From contig JAFSRI010000001.1 of assembly GCA_017446155.1 (NCBI GenBank), forward strand, positions 24,255 to 88,254: 64,000 nt of DNA, in the 5' to 3' direction. This document shows positions 33,751 through 43,710 of the stretch, piece by piece. The position numbers and the translations under genes are program-made. The notes below the pieces were generated by a model. It had not been told where the DNA came from. It did not search any database and worked only from the letters and a program-made list of their open reading frames with translations. Each line of letters starts with the position of its first letter. Position 1 is the stretch's first letter. The DNA comes from Clostridia bacterium. Lineage in GTDB: Bacteria; Bacillota; Clostridia; Oscillospirales; CAG-272.

Positions 33751-35865
33751 ATGAAAAAAATACGTATTGTTATATTACTTCTCGCGCTCGCAGTGATCCT
33801 CTCCTCGTGCGCGGTAAATTCCACCGAGTCGTCAAGTTCCGCGACAACCGCAGACAAGCAAACCGTCGGCACGGAAACGACGTCAACGACTGCCGCAACC
33901 GAGGCTACGACACTCACCGACCCGACGATAGATAAACCCACCCCCACAGGAACGTTTTCGCTCACCGACGAAAACGGAAACGAGCTTTCGTCATCCGACA
34001 ACATCTACACTATCACCTCAGCCGGCGAATACACGGCGACGGGCAGTCTTGAAGAAGGACAAATAGTAATCGACGCAGGCGACGACGACAAAGTGACGTT
34101 AAATCTTGACGGCGCGTCGATAAGCAATTCGGCCGACGCACCGATACTCGCCCTCAACGCTTCAAAGGTCGAAGTCAAGGCGAAAAAGGACACGTATAAC
34201 ACCGTTGCCGACAACAGAGTCGGTACGCCGTCCGAGGACGACGCCGATGATAACAACGGCGCGATTTATGCAAAATGCGACCTTGAAATAAGCGGCAAAG
34301 GCACACTTGTCGTCACATCGTCTTACGACAACGGCATTAAAAGCAAAGACGACCTTGAAGTAAAGAACCTCACGCTCAAAGTCGAAGCTGTCGGCAACGC
34401 CCTTAAAGGCAACGATTCCGTAACGGTAGAATCAGGAAGTATAATTCTTGTTTCCACATCGTCCGACGGCATCAAAACATCAAACACCGACGTTTCCTCA
34501 AAGGGCAACCAGCGCGGCATCGTCACAGTATCCGGCGGTCAAGTCGATATTTACGCTGCGTGCGACGGCATTGACGCGGCATATGACATCGATATTTCCG
34601 GCGACGAAACCGTAGTAAATATCTTTACCGGCAAGTATTCCGATTATTCCGGCGACGTTGCGGCGAGCAGTGAGATGTATCTTATAGTTCCGAGCGGAAC
34701 GTATAAGTCCACCTATGATTATTACGGCTACTTCTACAATACTTCTACCGACGGCAAATGGGTAAAATTCACGTTCTCTACTATGGTTTACAGCGGAAGA
34801 ACGTCATATTACGGACTGACGGCAAATGTTCCTTCTGGATATTCGAGCATGATAATCAACGTCGTAACCTCAGGTCAAACTCCGGACGGCGCAACGTATA
34901 TAGCAAGCAGCGACGGAGAGAACATAAATACCGCGATGAACGGCTATCTTATCAGCTCCGTCACAGACAAACTCATTTCCGGCGACTGGGTCCAGATATC
35001 GTCTTCATCAGGAAGTTCAGACAAAACGACTTATTCTTCAAAGGGAATCAAGGCGGCAAACAGCATAAACGTTTCGGCAGGTACAATCGTTGTTAAAGCC
35101 TCAGACGACGGGCTTCACGCAAACGGCGGCGACGAGCTTGAAAACGGCTCAAAAGGACTCGGCAACATCACCGTTGACGGCGGCAGCGTCACCGTAACGT
35201 CGGCTGACGACGGTTTCCACGCCGACAATGTTCTTACAATAAACGGCGGTTATGTCAACGTAGCACAGTCGCACGAAGGACTCGAAGGCAATGTTATAAC
35301 TATCAACGGAGGAGAAGTCTATGTCTACGGCGACGACGACGGTCTCAACGCCTGCAAGGGCAACGTCACCCCGCTTATCAACATCACAGGCGGCTATCTC
35401 GACGTCACAACTCCGTCCGGCGACACGGACGCCATCGACTCAAACGGCAACATTACAATGTCAGGCGGCACCGTCATCGTAAAAGGCGGAAGTTCAAGCG
35501 GAATGGTATCCGGATCCGTAGATCTTGACGGAACGTTGAAAGTGACGGGAGGAACGATAATCGCCCTCGGCGGTATTTGCGAAACACCGACAAGCGGCTC
35601 TGTCAACACGTATATTTCAAGCGGAACGTCATTTTCGGCGGGATCATACACCCTGTCAGATTCAAAAGGAAACGTCATCGTCACCTTTACCCTCACATCG
35701 TCTTACAGTTCCTGCTGGATAAGCTCCGACGCACTTACGCTGAACAACAGCTACACTCTTACCCGCAGCGGCACGACAGTGCTTTCATGGACTCAATCTT
35801 CAAGCACTGTCGGATCAGCCGGCAACAGCCAAGGCGGCTGGGGCAGCTGGGGCAGAGGCAGATAA
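33751..35865 (+). CDS. Carbohydrate-binding lipoprotein (DUF4353/Cthe_2159-like beta-helix)
   Basis: A 704-residue exported protein. Signal and lipobox LSSC (Cys21) are followed by a Ser/Thr-rich linker (residues ~22-68). The body has repeated beta-helix-type strands with recurring SDDGI/DDGLHA/ADDGFHA and GGxVxV motifs. These repeated acidic turns resemble the calcium- and acidic-sugar-binding sites of Cthe_2159 from Clostridium thermocellum. The C-terminus ends in Gly/Trp/Arg (GGWGSWGRGR). Probably a cell-surface polysaccharide binder or lyase-like protein. Monocistronic, with a terminator right after. Confidence 0.8.
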   Translation: MKKIRIVILLLALAVILSSCAVNSTESSSSATTADKQTVGTETTSTTAATEATTLTDPTIDKPTPTGTFSLTDENGNELSSSDNIYTITSAGEYTATGSLEEGQIVIDAGDDDKVTLNLDGASISNSADAPILALNASKVEVKAKKDTYNTVADNRVGTPSEDDADDNNGAIYAKCDLEISGKGTLVVTSSYDNGIKSKDDLEVKNLTLKVEAVGNALKGNDSVTVESGSIILVSTSSDGIKTSNTDVSSKGNQRGIVTVSGGQVDIYAACDGIDAAYDIDISGDETVVNIFTGKYSDYSGDVAASSEMYLIVPSGTYKSTYDYYGYFYNTSTDGKWVKFTFSTMVYSGRTSYYGLTANVPSGYSSMIINVVTSGQTPDGATYIASSDGENINTAMNGYLISSVTDKLISGDWVQISSSSGSSDKTTYSSKGIKAANSINVSAGTIVVKASDDGLHANGGDELENGSKGLGNITVDGGSVTVTSADDGFHADNVLTINGGYVNVAQSHEGLEGNVITINGGEVYVYGDDDGLNACKGNVTPLINITGGYLDVTTPSGDTDAIDSNGNITMSGGTVIVKGGSSSGMVSGSVDLDGTLKVTGGTIIALGGICETPTSGSVNTYISSGTSFSAGSYTLSDSKGNVIVTFTLTSSYSSCWISSDALTLNNSYTLTRSGTTVLSWTQSSSTVGSAGNSQGGWGSWGRGR

Positions 35866-35906
35866 ATACGCCCTGTCTACCGGATAAAAATCTCTTCATG
35901 AAATGC

Positions 35907-35940
35907 AAAAAAGGAAAGCGAAAATCGCTTTCCTTTTTTC
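35907..35940 (+). terminator. Intrinsic terminator of the beta-helix lipoprotein gene
   Basis: A 15-bp stem (35907-35921 with 35925-35939) whose upper half is GGAAAGCGA/TCGCTTTCC, with T6 at the end. Confidence 0.85.
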
Positions 35941-36182
35941 ATTTTCGGTGAATTATACCGGCGAGTGCAACAGTAAAGAAAAGAATCAAAGTGCACATGA
36001 ATCTCCGGTAGAATGGAGTTACCACACAACATTCGGAATGAAGAGAAACATATGCACTACGCGCATACTACCAAAAAAGATAGGATTTGTCTTACGGCAA
36101 TACTACTGAAAATATTACCGTCAAACACAACAGAAAATGTTTATCTTAATTTGAAAATATAGAAATCATCATATGACAATTC
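35941..36182. other. Gene-free AT-rich stretch
   Basis: About 240 bases between a terminator and the sialidase-like stop. No gene, hairpin with T-run or known RNA motif seen. Short frames here have no start signals; a decayed gene cannot be excluded. Confidence 0.3.
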
Positions 36183-37256
36183 TTATTTTATATCCAAGAA
36201 CCAATGTGCGATATTAACGCATCCTTTGCTGTAAGGTACAGACGATTGAATAAGCACCCTTTGTCCTCCGTCGGGCAAGTTGAGCACAAGATTATTTGAA
36301 TAAAACGCCGTCATGCCGTTTTCAGGCACGCAAATAAACGTACCGTCGTCCCAGTTTATGCCGTCTTTGCTTGTGTAAAGCACAAAATTCATCGGGAGCG
36401 TTTTGTCATCACATCCGGAGCGCCCGTGAAGGATAAAACCGCCCTTCACGCTTGCGACCTGCGGGTTTCTGATGCGTTTTGCGCAATAGCTTTTGCCGTT
36501 TTCAACCCAAGTCTTACCCATATCAAAGCTTATGTGGTAAACCATATTGAACTCGTCGTTTGCGTCATATTCATAGCATATAATCGCGCCGTCGTCACGC
36601 ATAGCCATATTGCCGTAAGCGTGACCGTTCGTATCGCCCGGCAGCTCGCTCCAAAGATAAAAAGACTTGCCGCTGTCATCGCTTCTGTAAATATAATATC
36701 TGTCATCCGGTCTTTTTGCAAGCCAGTCGTCGTTTGCAAGCATAAGCACATATATCGAGCCGTCGTGAACAATCGCGTCATATACTCTTCCCTTTTTGTC
36801 GCAGAGCAATGCCGCCTCAGACCAACTCTCTCCCCCGTCCTCGCTTATCACTACAACAGGTTCAAGATACGGCTCCCACCCATTAGGATTTTCGTTTCGG
36901 ATGCATAGGGCGATTATCTCGTTTTCTTTTGTAGATACCGCCTTTTCACAACTGACGGTAAACGGCTGATTTATAAACGAATCCCATGAATACGGAAAAA
37001 CCCGCGGAGAATCCCACGTTTTTCCGCCGTCGGTCGATCGCTTGTATTCAAGCCAGCCAAAGCCGTTGTGTCCCGGCGCCCACTTGTTTCGCGTGGGGGA
37101 ACAGTTTGAATAAAACGCCATAACGCACCCTTTTTTATACTCAACAAGCGCATGGCTCAGATGTCCGCTTCGTCCTGCCTTTTGGTGGTCTACAAACATT
37201 ATGCCGTTACAGGGAACTTCGCGAGGAGTTATTTCGTAATTAATAAAGCCGTTCAT
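36183..37256 (-). CDS. Sialidase-like BNR/Asp-box protein
   Basis: A 357-residue protein of the six-bladed propeller sialidase superfamily. Asp boxes are clear: STDGGKTW (residues 74-81), SEDGGESW (138-145), SDDSGKSF, SFDMGKTW and a degenerate SKDGINW. It lacks a signal peptide, so it acts in the cytoplasm or is not secreted by the usual route. The FRIP motif of true exo-sialidases is not evident near the N-terminus (GHLSHALVEY instead), so sialic acid specificity is not assured. Monocistronic. Confidence 0.75.
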   Translation of the reverse strand: MNGFINYEITPREVPCNGIMFVDHQKAGRSGHLSHALVEYKKGCVMAFYSNCSPTRNKWAPGHNGFGWLEYKRSTDGGKTWDSPRVFPYSWDSFINQPFTVSCEKAVSTKENEIIALCIRNENPNGWEPYLEPVVVISEDGGESWSEAALLCDKKGRVYDAIVHDGSIYVLMLANDDWLAKRPDDRYYIYRSDDSGKSFYLWSELPGDTNGHAYGNMAMRDDGAIICYEYDANDEFNMVYHISFDMGKTWVENGKSYCAKRIRNPQVASVKGGFILHGRSGCDDKTLPMNFVLYTSKDGINWDDGTFICVPENGMTAFYSNNLVLNLPDGGQRVLIQSSVPYSKGCVNIAHWFLDIK

Positions 37257-37431
37257 TCTTTTCTACTTACCTCTTTTTAATCTCTGTATTCTTATGCCGA
37301 GCCGAAAATCAAAATAGATTTTTGCTCATTCTGTACTTTACAGCCGATCAACACAATGAAAAATACCGAAAAAGTCAAATTCTCGCCGATATGTAAAACA
37401 AAAGCCGTTTATATATAGAATTTATCAATGC

Positions 37432-38226
37432 TCAATATTTTTCTATCTCAATTTTTTCGGCGGTAACTTCCTCACCTAAAAATATCTGTGCCAAATCTTT
37501 AAATCGTCTCGGCTCGTCGGAAACATAGTATTCAACACTGCCGGAAGCCGAGGAAAGCATACCTCCCGCCGAAAGCGTTGCCGCCAGCGAGCGCGCCGCC
37601 TCTTTTGAAGGATCGATAGTCACAACACCGGGCAAAACTTTTGAGATAGTCTTTGAAATTATCGGAAAATGCGTACAGCCCAAAATAGGCGTATCTGCAC
37701 CGAAAGACTTAATCGGCGCCAGATATTTTTTGCAAGCCGCCATGGTGCAAGGGTCGTTTTCGTCAATAAATCCGCACTCGACAAGTGAAACGAATAGCGG
37801 GCACGCAACGCCTATGCTATCCGCCCCACCGATTTTGAGTTTTTTCTCAAAAACCCCCGAAGATATTGTCGCCTCAGTGCCGATTACGGCTATCTTGCCG
37901 TTTTTTGTAGCATGAAGCGAACAATCTGCCGCATCATTTACAACGCCGAAGAGTGGCAATGTAAACTCGTCTTTTATGTCGTCAAGGGCAACGCTGCTGA
38001 CCGTTCCGCATGCGGCGATAACTGTCTTTACACCGTGCGACAGCAAAAAGCGCACGTCTTGCCTTGCATATTTTTTTATCGTATCGGGCGAGCGTGTGCC
38101 ATAGGGAACTCTTCCGGTATCTCCGAAATAAATAATTTTTTCATTCGGCAACAGTTTTTTCAGCTCCCGCACAACGCCCAGCCCCCCGAGACCGCTGTCA
38201 AAAACTCCGATAGGTCTGCTGTCCAT
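37432..38226 (-). CDS. murI: Glutamate racemase
   Basis: A 264-residue protein. PIGVFDSGLGGLGVVREL opens it and YFGDTGRVPYGTR follows. The two catalytic cysteines are Cys73 (AACGTVSS) and Cys184 (LGCTHFPI). In most MurI proteins the first motif is ACNT; here Asn is replaced by Gly74. It supplies D-glutamate for peptidoglycan. No signal peptide; monocistronic or loosely linked to prmC (125 bases upstream). Confidence 0.92.
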   Translation of the reverse strand: MDSRPIGVFDSGLGGLGVVRELKKLLPNEKIIYFGDTGRVPYGTRSPDTIKKYARQDVRFLLSHGVKTVIAACGTVSSVALDDIKDEFTLPLFGVVNDAADCSLHATKNGKIAVIGTEATISSGVFEKKLKIGGADSIGVACPLFVSLVECGFIDENDPCTMAACKKYLAPIKSFGADTPILGCTHFPIISKTISKVLPGVVTIDPSKEAARSLAATLSAGGMLSSASGSVEYYVSDEPRRFKDLAQIFLGEEVTAEKIEIEKY

Positions 38227-38351
38227 AATTCACCTCTCAAAAATCAAACAAAACGATTTTTAACTTTATTTTTCCAAACACAAATCAATCCGTTTTCATC
38301 GCATCGGAAATGTGAATAGCAAAAAACATGTTACATTTAATATTATTCTTT

Positions 38352-39188
38352 TTAAACTTTTACGACACAACACCTCGGGTTGCCGCCGTAATCGTATAAT
38401 ACCTCACAATCAAAACCGTGCTCAGCGCATAGCCGCTCTAAATCCTGCTCTTGGTCGTATCCTATCTCAAACACAATATATCCGCCGTCGTTTAATGCAT
38501 CGGGGCAAATATCGAGCAGTCTGCGATAAAACACAAGCCCGTCATCTCCGCCGTCAAGCGCAATATGCGGCTCATGTTTCACCTCGCTCGATAAGGTATT
38601 TATAACGTCAGTCCTTATATACGGCGGGTTGGATATTATAAGATCATACTTTTCTCGTCCTGAAAAAATGTCGTCCGAGAACACATCCCTTACAAATACT
38701 TCCGCCCTGCCCTCAAAGCCGAGGTCTTTAATGTTTTCTTTCGCAACAGCCACAGCTTTCTGCGAAATATCAAACAAATCCGCGCGTGTGTCGCTGCGCG
38801 ATAGCAGCGCGGCCGCGATATTCCCGCTGCCGCAGCAAATATCGGCAAAGCGCCCGCCCTGCCTCAAAAGCGCAAGCGCTTTTTCGCACACGCGCTCCGT
38901 ATCGGCTCTCGGAATCAGCACGTCGGGGGTAACTTTTAAATCAAGTCCGAAAAAAGTCGTCGTGCCGGTGATATATTCAAGCGGGTTTCCGGTCAATCGC
39001 TCATTTAATATTTCCTTGCATTTTTCCTCAACATTTTGCGGCACGTCATCATTATACCGCATAAAAAGCTCGGCGGAGCCGATGCCCGCCGCATAGCAGA
39101 CAATCTCCTCCGCCTCGTAATCGCAACTGTCTGCCGAAACGGGCAAAACCGCTTTTTCTATATATTTTTTCAGTTCAAAATACGTCAT
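38352..39188 (-). CDS. prmC: Release factor glutamine methyltransferase
   Basis: A 278-residue protein. An N-terminal helical domain is followed by the SAM domain: EYITGTTTFFGLDLKVTPDVLIPRADTE, FADICCGSGNIAAALL, and NPPYIRTD, the catalytic NPPY. It methylates Gln in the GGQ motif of release factors. The usual partner prfA is not next to it; murI lies downstream instead. It follows yqhQ, a common Firmicutes pair. Confidence 0.96.
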   Translation of the reverse strand: MTYFELKKYIEKAVLPVSADSCDYEAEEIVCYAAGIGSAELFMRYNDDVPQNVEEKCKEILNERLTGNPLEYITGTTTFFGLDLKVTPDVLIPRADTERVCEKALALLRQGGRFADICCGSGNIAAALLSRSDTRADLFDISQKAVAVAKENIKDLGFEGRAEVFVRDVFSDDIFSGREKYDLIISNPPYIRTDVINTLSSEVKHEPHIALDGGDDGLVFYRRLLDICPDALNDGGYIVFEIGYDQEQDLERLCAEHGFDCEVLYDYGGNPRCCVVKV

Positions 39189-39222
39189 TGCTTGCCTGTT
39201 TCACCATTTGTCCGCAAAAAAA

Positions 39223-40338
39223 TTATTCCGCCGCACTCTGTCCTTCTCCGCTATCATTTTGCGACGCGCGCTCGCCGTTTGCTTCGTCAAAAGCATCCTG
39301 CGTCGGCACATGACCGTTGTCTTTTACTTCGTCAGTGGATTCGTCGCTTTCAAGCTCGCTTTCCTTCGGGAATTCGTCCGGAAGCGCCCCCTTCGTTGCG
39401 GCTATCGCTACCTCTATCATCGAGTCGTCCGGTTCTTTCGTTGTTATTCTCTGCATCCAAAGACCGGGCGCCGACAATGCGCGAATGATAAAATTATCGT
39501 GTTTTCCGGCATACATCAAAAACTCATATCCTATTCCGCAAACAAGCGGAACGAGCAAGAGCTTGAATCCCGTGCGGATAAGAATATTAAGAATTCTTAC
39601 GTTCACGTCAGCCCATTCCCACGGAATAAGCATACCGACGGCAATAGAAATCAAAATCATCACTATCATAAAACTGGTGCCGCATCTGGGATGGAATCTT
39701 CTCTGTGTGCGAACATTTTCCACCGTCAGTTCAAGCCCTTTTTCATAACAGGCGATCGTTTTGTGTTCCGAGCCGTGATATTGAAACGTTCGCTTTATAT
39801 CGGGCATAAGCGATACAAGCAACAGGTAAACTATAAATATCACAAGTTTCAGTACACCCTCGATTATCCCTTTCGCCCACGAAGGCAACGCACCGAATAT
39901 TCTTTCAAGTAAACTCGTCGCCGTCGTCGGCAGGAAAATGAAAAGCCCGACGCTGAGCGCCAATCCCAATATCACCGATATGGGCATAACGACCGCCATT
40001 ATCGACGCGCCGAATTTTTCCCTCAGCCACTTCTCGAATTTGCTCTCCTGCTCCTCAACGCCCAGCATTTCCGCCGAACGCGAGAGGATCTTAAACGACA
40101 TTATCATACTTTCAACGAAATTCACCACCCCGCGAATTATCGGCAGAGCAAGAAATTTCGACTTTTTCCTCACTGAAACGAATGTGGAATCCTCCGTTTG
40201 TATCTGCCCGTCGGGTTTTCTTACGGCAAGGCATACACGCTCGCCGCTTTTCATCATTACCCCTTCAAGCACCGCCTGCCCGCCGACTTTATTTCTTCGG
40301 CAAAGGAGCGGATCTGTGTTTTTATCTTTTTTTGACAT
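39223..40338 (-). CDS. yqhQ: DUF1385 membrane protein YqhQ
   Basis: A 371-residue protein. The N-terminal VGGQAVLEGVMMKSGERV is the family hallmark, followed by several membrane spans (about residues 110-150, 165-190, 225-265) and RRFHPRCGTSFM. The C-terminal 70 residues are a charged acidic tail. Function unknown; metal-dependent enzyme suggested in some annotations. Start ATG at 40338 with GAGG is preferred over TTG three bases upstream. It precedes prmC as in many Firmicutes. Confidence 0.9.
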   Translation of the reverse strand: MSKKDKNTDPLLCRRNKVGGQAVLEGVMMKSGERVCLAVRKPDGQIQTEDSTFVSVRKKSKFLALPIIRGVVNFVESMIMSFKILSRSAEMLGVEEQESKFEKWLREKFGASIMAVVMPISVILGLALSVGLFIFLPTTATSLLERIFGALPSWAKGIIEGVLKLVIFIVYLLLVSLMPDIKRTFQYHGSEHKTIACYEKGLELTVENVRTQRRFHPRCGTSFMIVMILISIAVGMLIPWEWADVNVRILNILIRTGFKLLLVPLVCGIGYEFLMYAGKHDNFIIRALSAPGLWMQRITTKEPDDSMIEVAIAATKGALPDEFPKESELESDESTDEVKDNGHVPTQDAFDEANGERASQNDSGEGQSAAE

Positions 40339-40699
40339 CAAAAAAACCTCGTTTTCCCGTTCATTTTATTTGATTTTATCATAAATGATAATAACAAAAA
40401 ACCTATATTTTGTAAATAAAATCTTAAAAAACGCGACACCGCGAACAAATTCCACGATACAGACTGATTTTTCGCCGTCGAATTATATTTTTGCCGCGTC
40501 TTAAATTATACCAAAGTTATAAATTATCGCACTATGTCGCTCGGCTTAAAATCACAAAAACAGCCCGTATATTCTATGCAAGCGAGCTATATCGGCATGT
40601 AATTGCCTAAAAAGTACTTTTACACTTTTATTTAATAATATTATAAACATTTGTCGGCGGTTTTTCAATAGTAAAAAAACAACTTTGGCAAATTCGCGG

Positions 40700-40728
40700 T
40701 CATAAACGGGACAAATCCCCCATATAAT
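40700..40728 (+). promoter_or_regulatory. Sigma-E-like promoter of spoIVA
   Basis: TCATAAA (40700-40706), 14 bases, CATATAAT (40721-40728), 40 bases before the start codon. spoIVA is sigma-E-dependent in Bacillus, and the spacing and -10 fit the pattern. Confidence 0.6.
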
Positions 40729-40767
40729 TGCAATGAATAAAAATAAAATCGCTCGGAGGAACAAAAA

Positions 40768-42237
40768 ATGAGCATTTACAAAGACATTGCACAAAGAACG
40801 AACGGCGACATATACATCGGCGTCGTGGGCCCCGTCCGCACGGGAAAATCAACTTTTATAAAGAAATTCATGGAAACGCTCGTGCTTCCGAACATCTCTG
40901 GCGACTATGACAAAAAGCGCGCACTTGATGAAATGCCTCAGTCGGCGGCGGGACGAACCGTGATGACGACCGAGCCGAAATTTATACCGGACGAGGCGGT
41001 GAAAGTAACGCTCGACGGTGTGGGAACGCTTTCCGTCAAGATGATAGACTGTGTGGGATACATGGTGCCGGACGCGCTGGGAAACTTTGAGGAGGGCGAA
41101 CCGAGAATGGTTATGACGCCGTGGTCAAAGGACGCCATGCCGTTTGAAAAGGCGGCGGAAATGGGCACGCAAAAAGTGATAAACGATCATTCGACGATAG
41201 GGGTACTTGTCACAAGTGATGGAACATTCGGTGAAATAGGTCGCCAAAGCTATGCCGACGCCGAGGCGAGAATAGCCGGTGAGATGAAATCGCTCGGAAA
41301 GCCGTATGCGGTAGTGCTCAACTCAGCCGCGCCGAATTCACAGCAAGCGATAGATCTTGCCATCTCGCTTGAAAAGAAATATGACGCGCCGGTAGCGCTC
41401 GTCAACTGCCTGCAACTTGACAAGGGCGATATAGAAAACATTTTGGGGCTTATCTTGCTCGAATTTCCGGTAACGGAAATAAACGTAGACCTGCCCGATT
41501 ATATGAACGCCCTCGACGATACACACCCCGTTCGCCGCAGCGTGTACGATTCGATCGACGAATGTGCAAAGAAAATCAAGAAAGCGGGCGACATACAGCC
41601 TGTCTTTGAGGAACTAAAAACAAACGAATATGTTTCGTCGGTTTCCGTCGCCGAAGTGGACCTCGGGCGCGGCACGGCAAAGGTGACGGTGGAGCTTGAC
41701 GACGGTTTGCTTTATAGGCTTATAGGCGAGCTTACGGGATTTAACGTCGAGAGCGACGAATCGCTTCTGAAACTTCTCGTCGAACTTTCAGACACGAAAA
41801 AGCAGTATGATAAAGTGGCGGGCGCTCTCAAAAGCGCAAGCGAAACGGGCTATGGGATCGTTACCCCGGACATATACGATATGAAGCTCGAAGAACCTGT
41901 CATCGTAAAACAATCGGGCGGTTACGGAGTAAAACTGAAAGCGTCGGCGCCGTCGATACATATGATAAAAGCCGACATTCAAACCGAAGTGTCGCCCATC
42001 GTGGGAACAGAGGCGCAATCAGAGGAGCTTGTAAAATTTCTCCTCTCCGAATTTGAAACCGACCCGAAACGCATTTGGGACACGAACATGTTCGGCAAAT
42101 CTCTGTATGAGCTTGTAAACGAGGGGCTGAACACGAAGCTTTCACACATGCCTGACGACGCCCGCGCGAAACTGTCGCAAACGCTCGGAAGAGTAGTAAA
42201 CGAGGGCAGCGGCGGACTTATCTGCATTATTCTTTAA
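40768..42237 (+). CDS. spoIVA: Stage IV sporulation protein A
   Basis: A 489-residue protein matching SpoIVA over its length. The N-terminal ATPase P-loop is GPVRTGKST (residues 21-29) and DCVGYMVPDALG follows. The C-terminus (VVNEGSGGLICIIL) is the conserved membrane-targeting end. It polymerises with ATP on the outer forespore membrane as the base of the coat. Its presence is strong evidence that the host makes endospores. GGAGG site, monocistronic, with a terminator after it. Confidence 0.98.
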   Translation: MSIYKDIAQRTNGDIYIGVVGPVRTGKSTFIKKFMETLVLPNISGDYDKKRALDEMPQSAAGRTVMTTEPKFIPDEAVKVTLDGVGTLSVKMIDCVGYMVPDALGNFEEGEPRMVMTPWSKDAMPFEKAAEMGTQKVINDHSTIGVLVTSDGTFGEIGRQSYADAEARIAGEMKSLGKPYAVVLNSAAPNSQQAIDLAISLEKKYDAPVALVNCLQLDKGDIENILGLILLEFPVTEINVDLPDYMNALDDTHPVRRSVYDSIDECAKKIKKAGDIQPVFEELKTNEYVSSVSVAEVDLGRGTAKVTVELDDGLLYRLIGELTGFNVESDESLLKLLVELSDTKKQYDKVAGALKSASETGYGIVTPDIYDMKLEEPVIVKQSGGYGVKLKASAPSIHMIKADIQTEVSPIVGTEAQSEELVKFLLSEFETDPKRIWDTNMFGKSLYELVNEGLNTKLSHMPDDARAKLSQTLGRVVNEGSGGLICIIL

Positions 42238-42283
42238 CCAACGTCTTTCTTCATATATTCCTCAACACACAAAAGAGAAAAAC

Positions 42284-42308
42284 CCTCCTCAACGGAGGTT
42301 TTTTCTTT
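42284..42308 (+). terminator. Intrinsic terminator of spoIVA
   Basis: CCTCC/GGAGG stem (42284-42288 with 42294-42298), extended by A/T pairs, and T6 run. The rest of the 378-base gap (to 42615) holds only the promoter at 42551. Confidence 0.75.
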
Positions 42309-42550
42309 TCCATGTCACGAGAAATCATCGTTTCGGCGTAAATATCGCAAATCTCTCCGATAGTTCCGATTTTATCTCTGTTCGGCGTTTGTCTTTTTTC
42401 TGCCGAGCTTAAATCCGTATAATTCCGTATAACTCTTTTGCATTATTCACCGTAAGAGAAAAAACAGCGAATTGTCAAAATATTTGCGATGATAAGTAAA
42501 TGAATGGCACGTCGATCCGCATAAAAGGCAAATTCAACGCTCTGTCTTGA

Positions 42551-42579
42551 TTGACAAACTGCGGGCAAAGTGATAGAAT
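42551..42579 (+). promoter_or_regulatory. Promoter of the small membrane protein/HAD operon
   Basis: TTGACA (42551-42556), 17 bases, TAGAAT (42574-42579). Confidence 0.8.
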
Positions 42580-42615
42580 AAATAAAAAACCGAAAAAGGA
42601 ACATTTTTATCAATC

Positions 42616-42909
42616 ATGGAAACACTTGCAAAAATTCTCGCGGCGGCAATGCCGATATGTTTCGGCGTGTCGTGGCCGTTTTCAATAGTTCGCTCTTGGC
42701 GCGCGCGCACGGCACAAGGCAAAAGCCCGATATTCCTCGGCTTTCTTATCGTCGGCTATATCTGCGGCATACTCGCCACCGTCATCGGCGGAACGTTTAC
42801 GTGGATACAATATCTTTACATAGCGGATCTTGTAATGGTGCTCATCGATTTTTCAATATATCTGCGCAACCGCAAACTTGACCGCGAGAGAAAGGCGTCC
42901 GGAAAATAA
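42616..42909 (+). CDS. Small three-span membrane protein (SemiSWEET-like)
   Basis: A 97-residue protein with three hydrophobic segments (about residues 3-22, 40-58, 63-84) and a basic tail. The loop SWPFSIVRSWRARTAQGKSP resembles PQ-loop/SemiSWEET sugar transporters but lacks the exact Pro-Gln pair. Function is inferred only by size and layout. It ends one base before the HAD gene. Confidence 0.65.
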   Translation: METLAKILAAAMPICFGVSWPFSIVRSWRARTAQGKSPIFLGFLIVGYICGILATVIGGTFTWIQYLYIADLVMVLIDFSIYLRNRKLDRERKASGK

Positions 42910-42910
42910 A

Positions 42911-43654
42911 ATGACAAACTCCGCATTCAACGGCAAAGAAAAAATTAAAGTCGTGGCGTTTGACCTCGACGGAACACTCACCCAGCACAGAAGCCCGCTT
43001 GAAGAAGAAAACCGCGCGTTGCTGGCGCAGCTTTCAAAAAAGTACAAACTCCTCATGGTCGGCGCCGGCACCTGCCGCAGAATATTCGGGCAAATGGGCA
43101 ATTTCCCGATAGACATCATCGGCAATTACGGTCTGCAATACGCCGAATATGACAAAAGCATATCCGACATTGTGCTGAAAGAAGAAACCGTTCTTCCCTG
43201 CGACGTGGAAAGCGTGCTTCAACGCGCCGACGTGTTCCGAAAAGAAACGGGATACATCGAGTATTCCGGCAAACCGGTCGAATTTCACCCATCCGGCAGC
43301 GTAACGTTTCCGTTTCTCGGCACTGCGGCTCAGATAGGCGACAAGCTCGCCTTTGATCCGACCCGCGAAAAACGCCGCGCATTATATCCGCGTTTTTGTG
43401 AACTTTTCCCCGAATTTACGGTGTTTGTCGGCGGTTCGTCATCATATGACATGGTCCCCGCGCCGAATGATAAAGCGCACGCGCTCGACGTTTACTGCCG
43501 TCGGGTAGGACTTCGGCACGAAAACGTTTTGTACGTCGGCGACGATTACGAGCCGGGCGGAAACGACTACGCCGTGTTCGTGTCCGATTTTCCCTTCGTC
43601 TGCACCGACGATTACAAAAAAACAAAAGATATTTTGAGTTTTTTAAACGAATAA
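42911..43654 (+). CDS. HAD-superfamily hydrolase, phosphomannomutase-like subgroup
   Basis: A 247-residue protein with AFDLDGTLTQHRSPL (motif I), VGAGTCRRI (motif II) and YVGDDYEPGGND (motif IV). GNYGLQYAEYD and EYSGKPVEFHPSGSV resemble the eukaryotic-type phosphomannomutase/HAD IIB group. It may isomerise or dephosphorylate a hexose phosphate; unsure which. Co-transcribed with the small membrane protein. Confidence 0.8.
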   Translation: MTNSAFNGKEKIKVVAFDLDGTLTQHRSPLEEENRALLAQLSKKYKLLMVGAGTCRRIFGQMGNFPIDIIGNYGLQYAEYDKSISDIVLKEETVLPCDVESVLQRADVFRKETGYIEYSGKPVEFHPSGSVTFPFLGTAAQIGDKLAFDPTREKRRALYPRFCELFPEFTVFVGGSSSYDMVPAPNDKAHALDVYCRRVGLRHENVLYVGDDYEPGGNDYAVFVSDFPFVCTDDYKKTKDILSFLNE

Positions 43655-43660
43655 TTATTA

Positions 43661-43710
43661 TCCGCACAAGAAAAAACAGCGCATTATGCCGTTTTCATCT
43701 TCTGTGCGGA
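43661..43710 (+). terminator. Hairpin after the HAD gene
   Basis: An 8-bp stem TCCGCACA (43661-43668) with TGTGCGGA (43703-43710) around a partly paired 34-nt loop; the T-tail is short, so terminator strength is uncertain. Confidence 0.55.
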
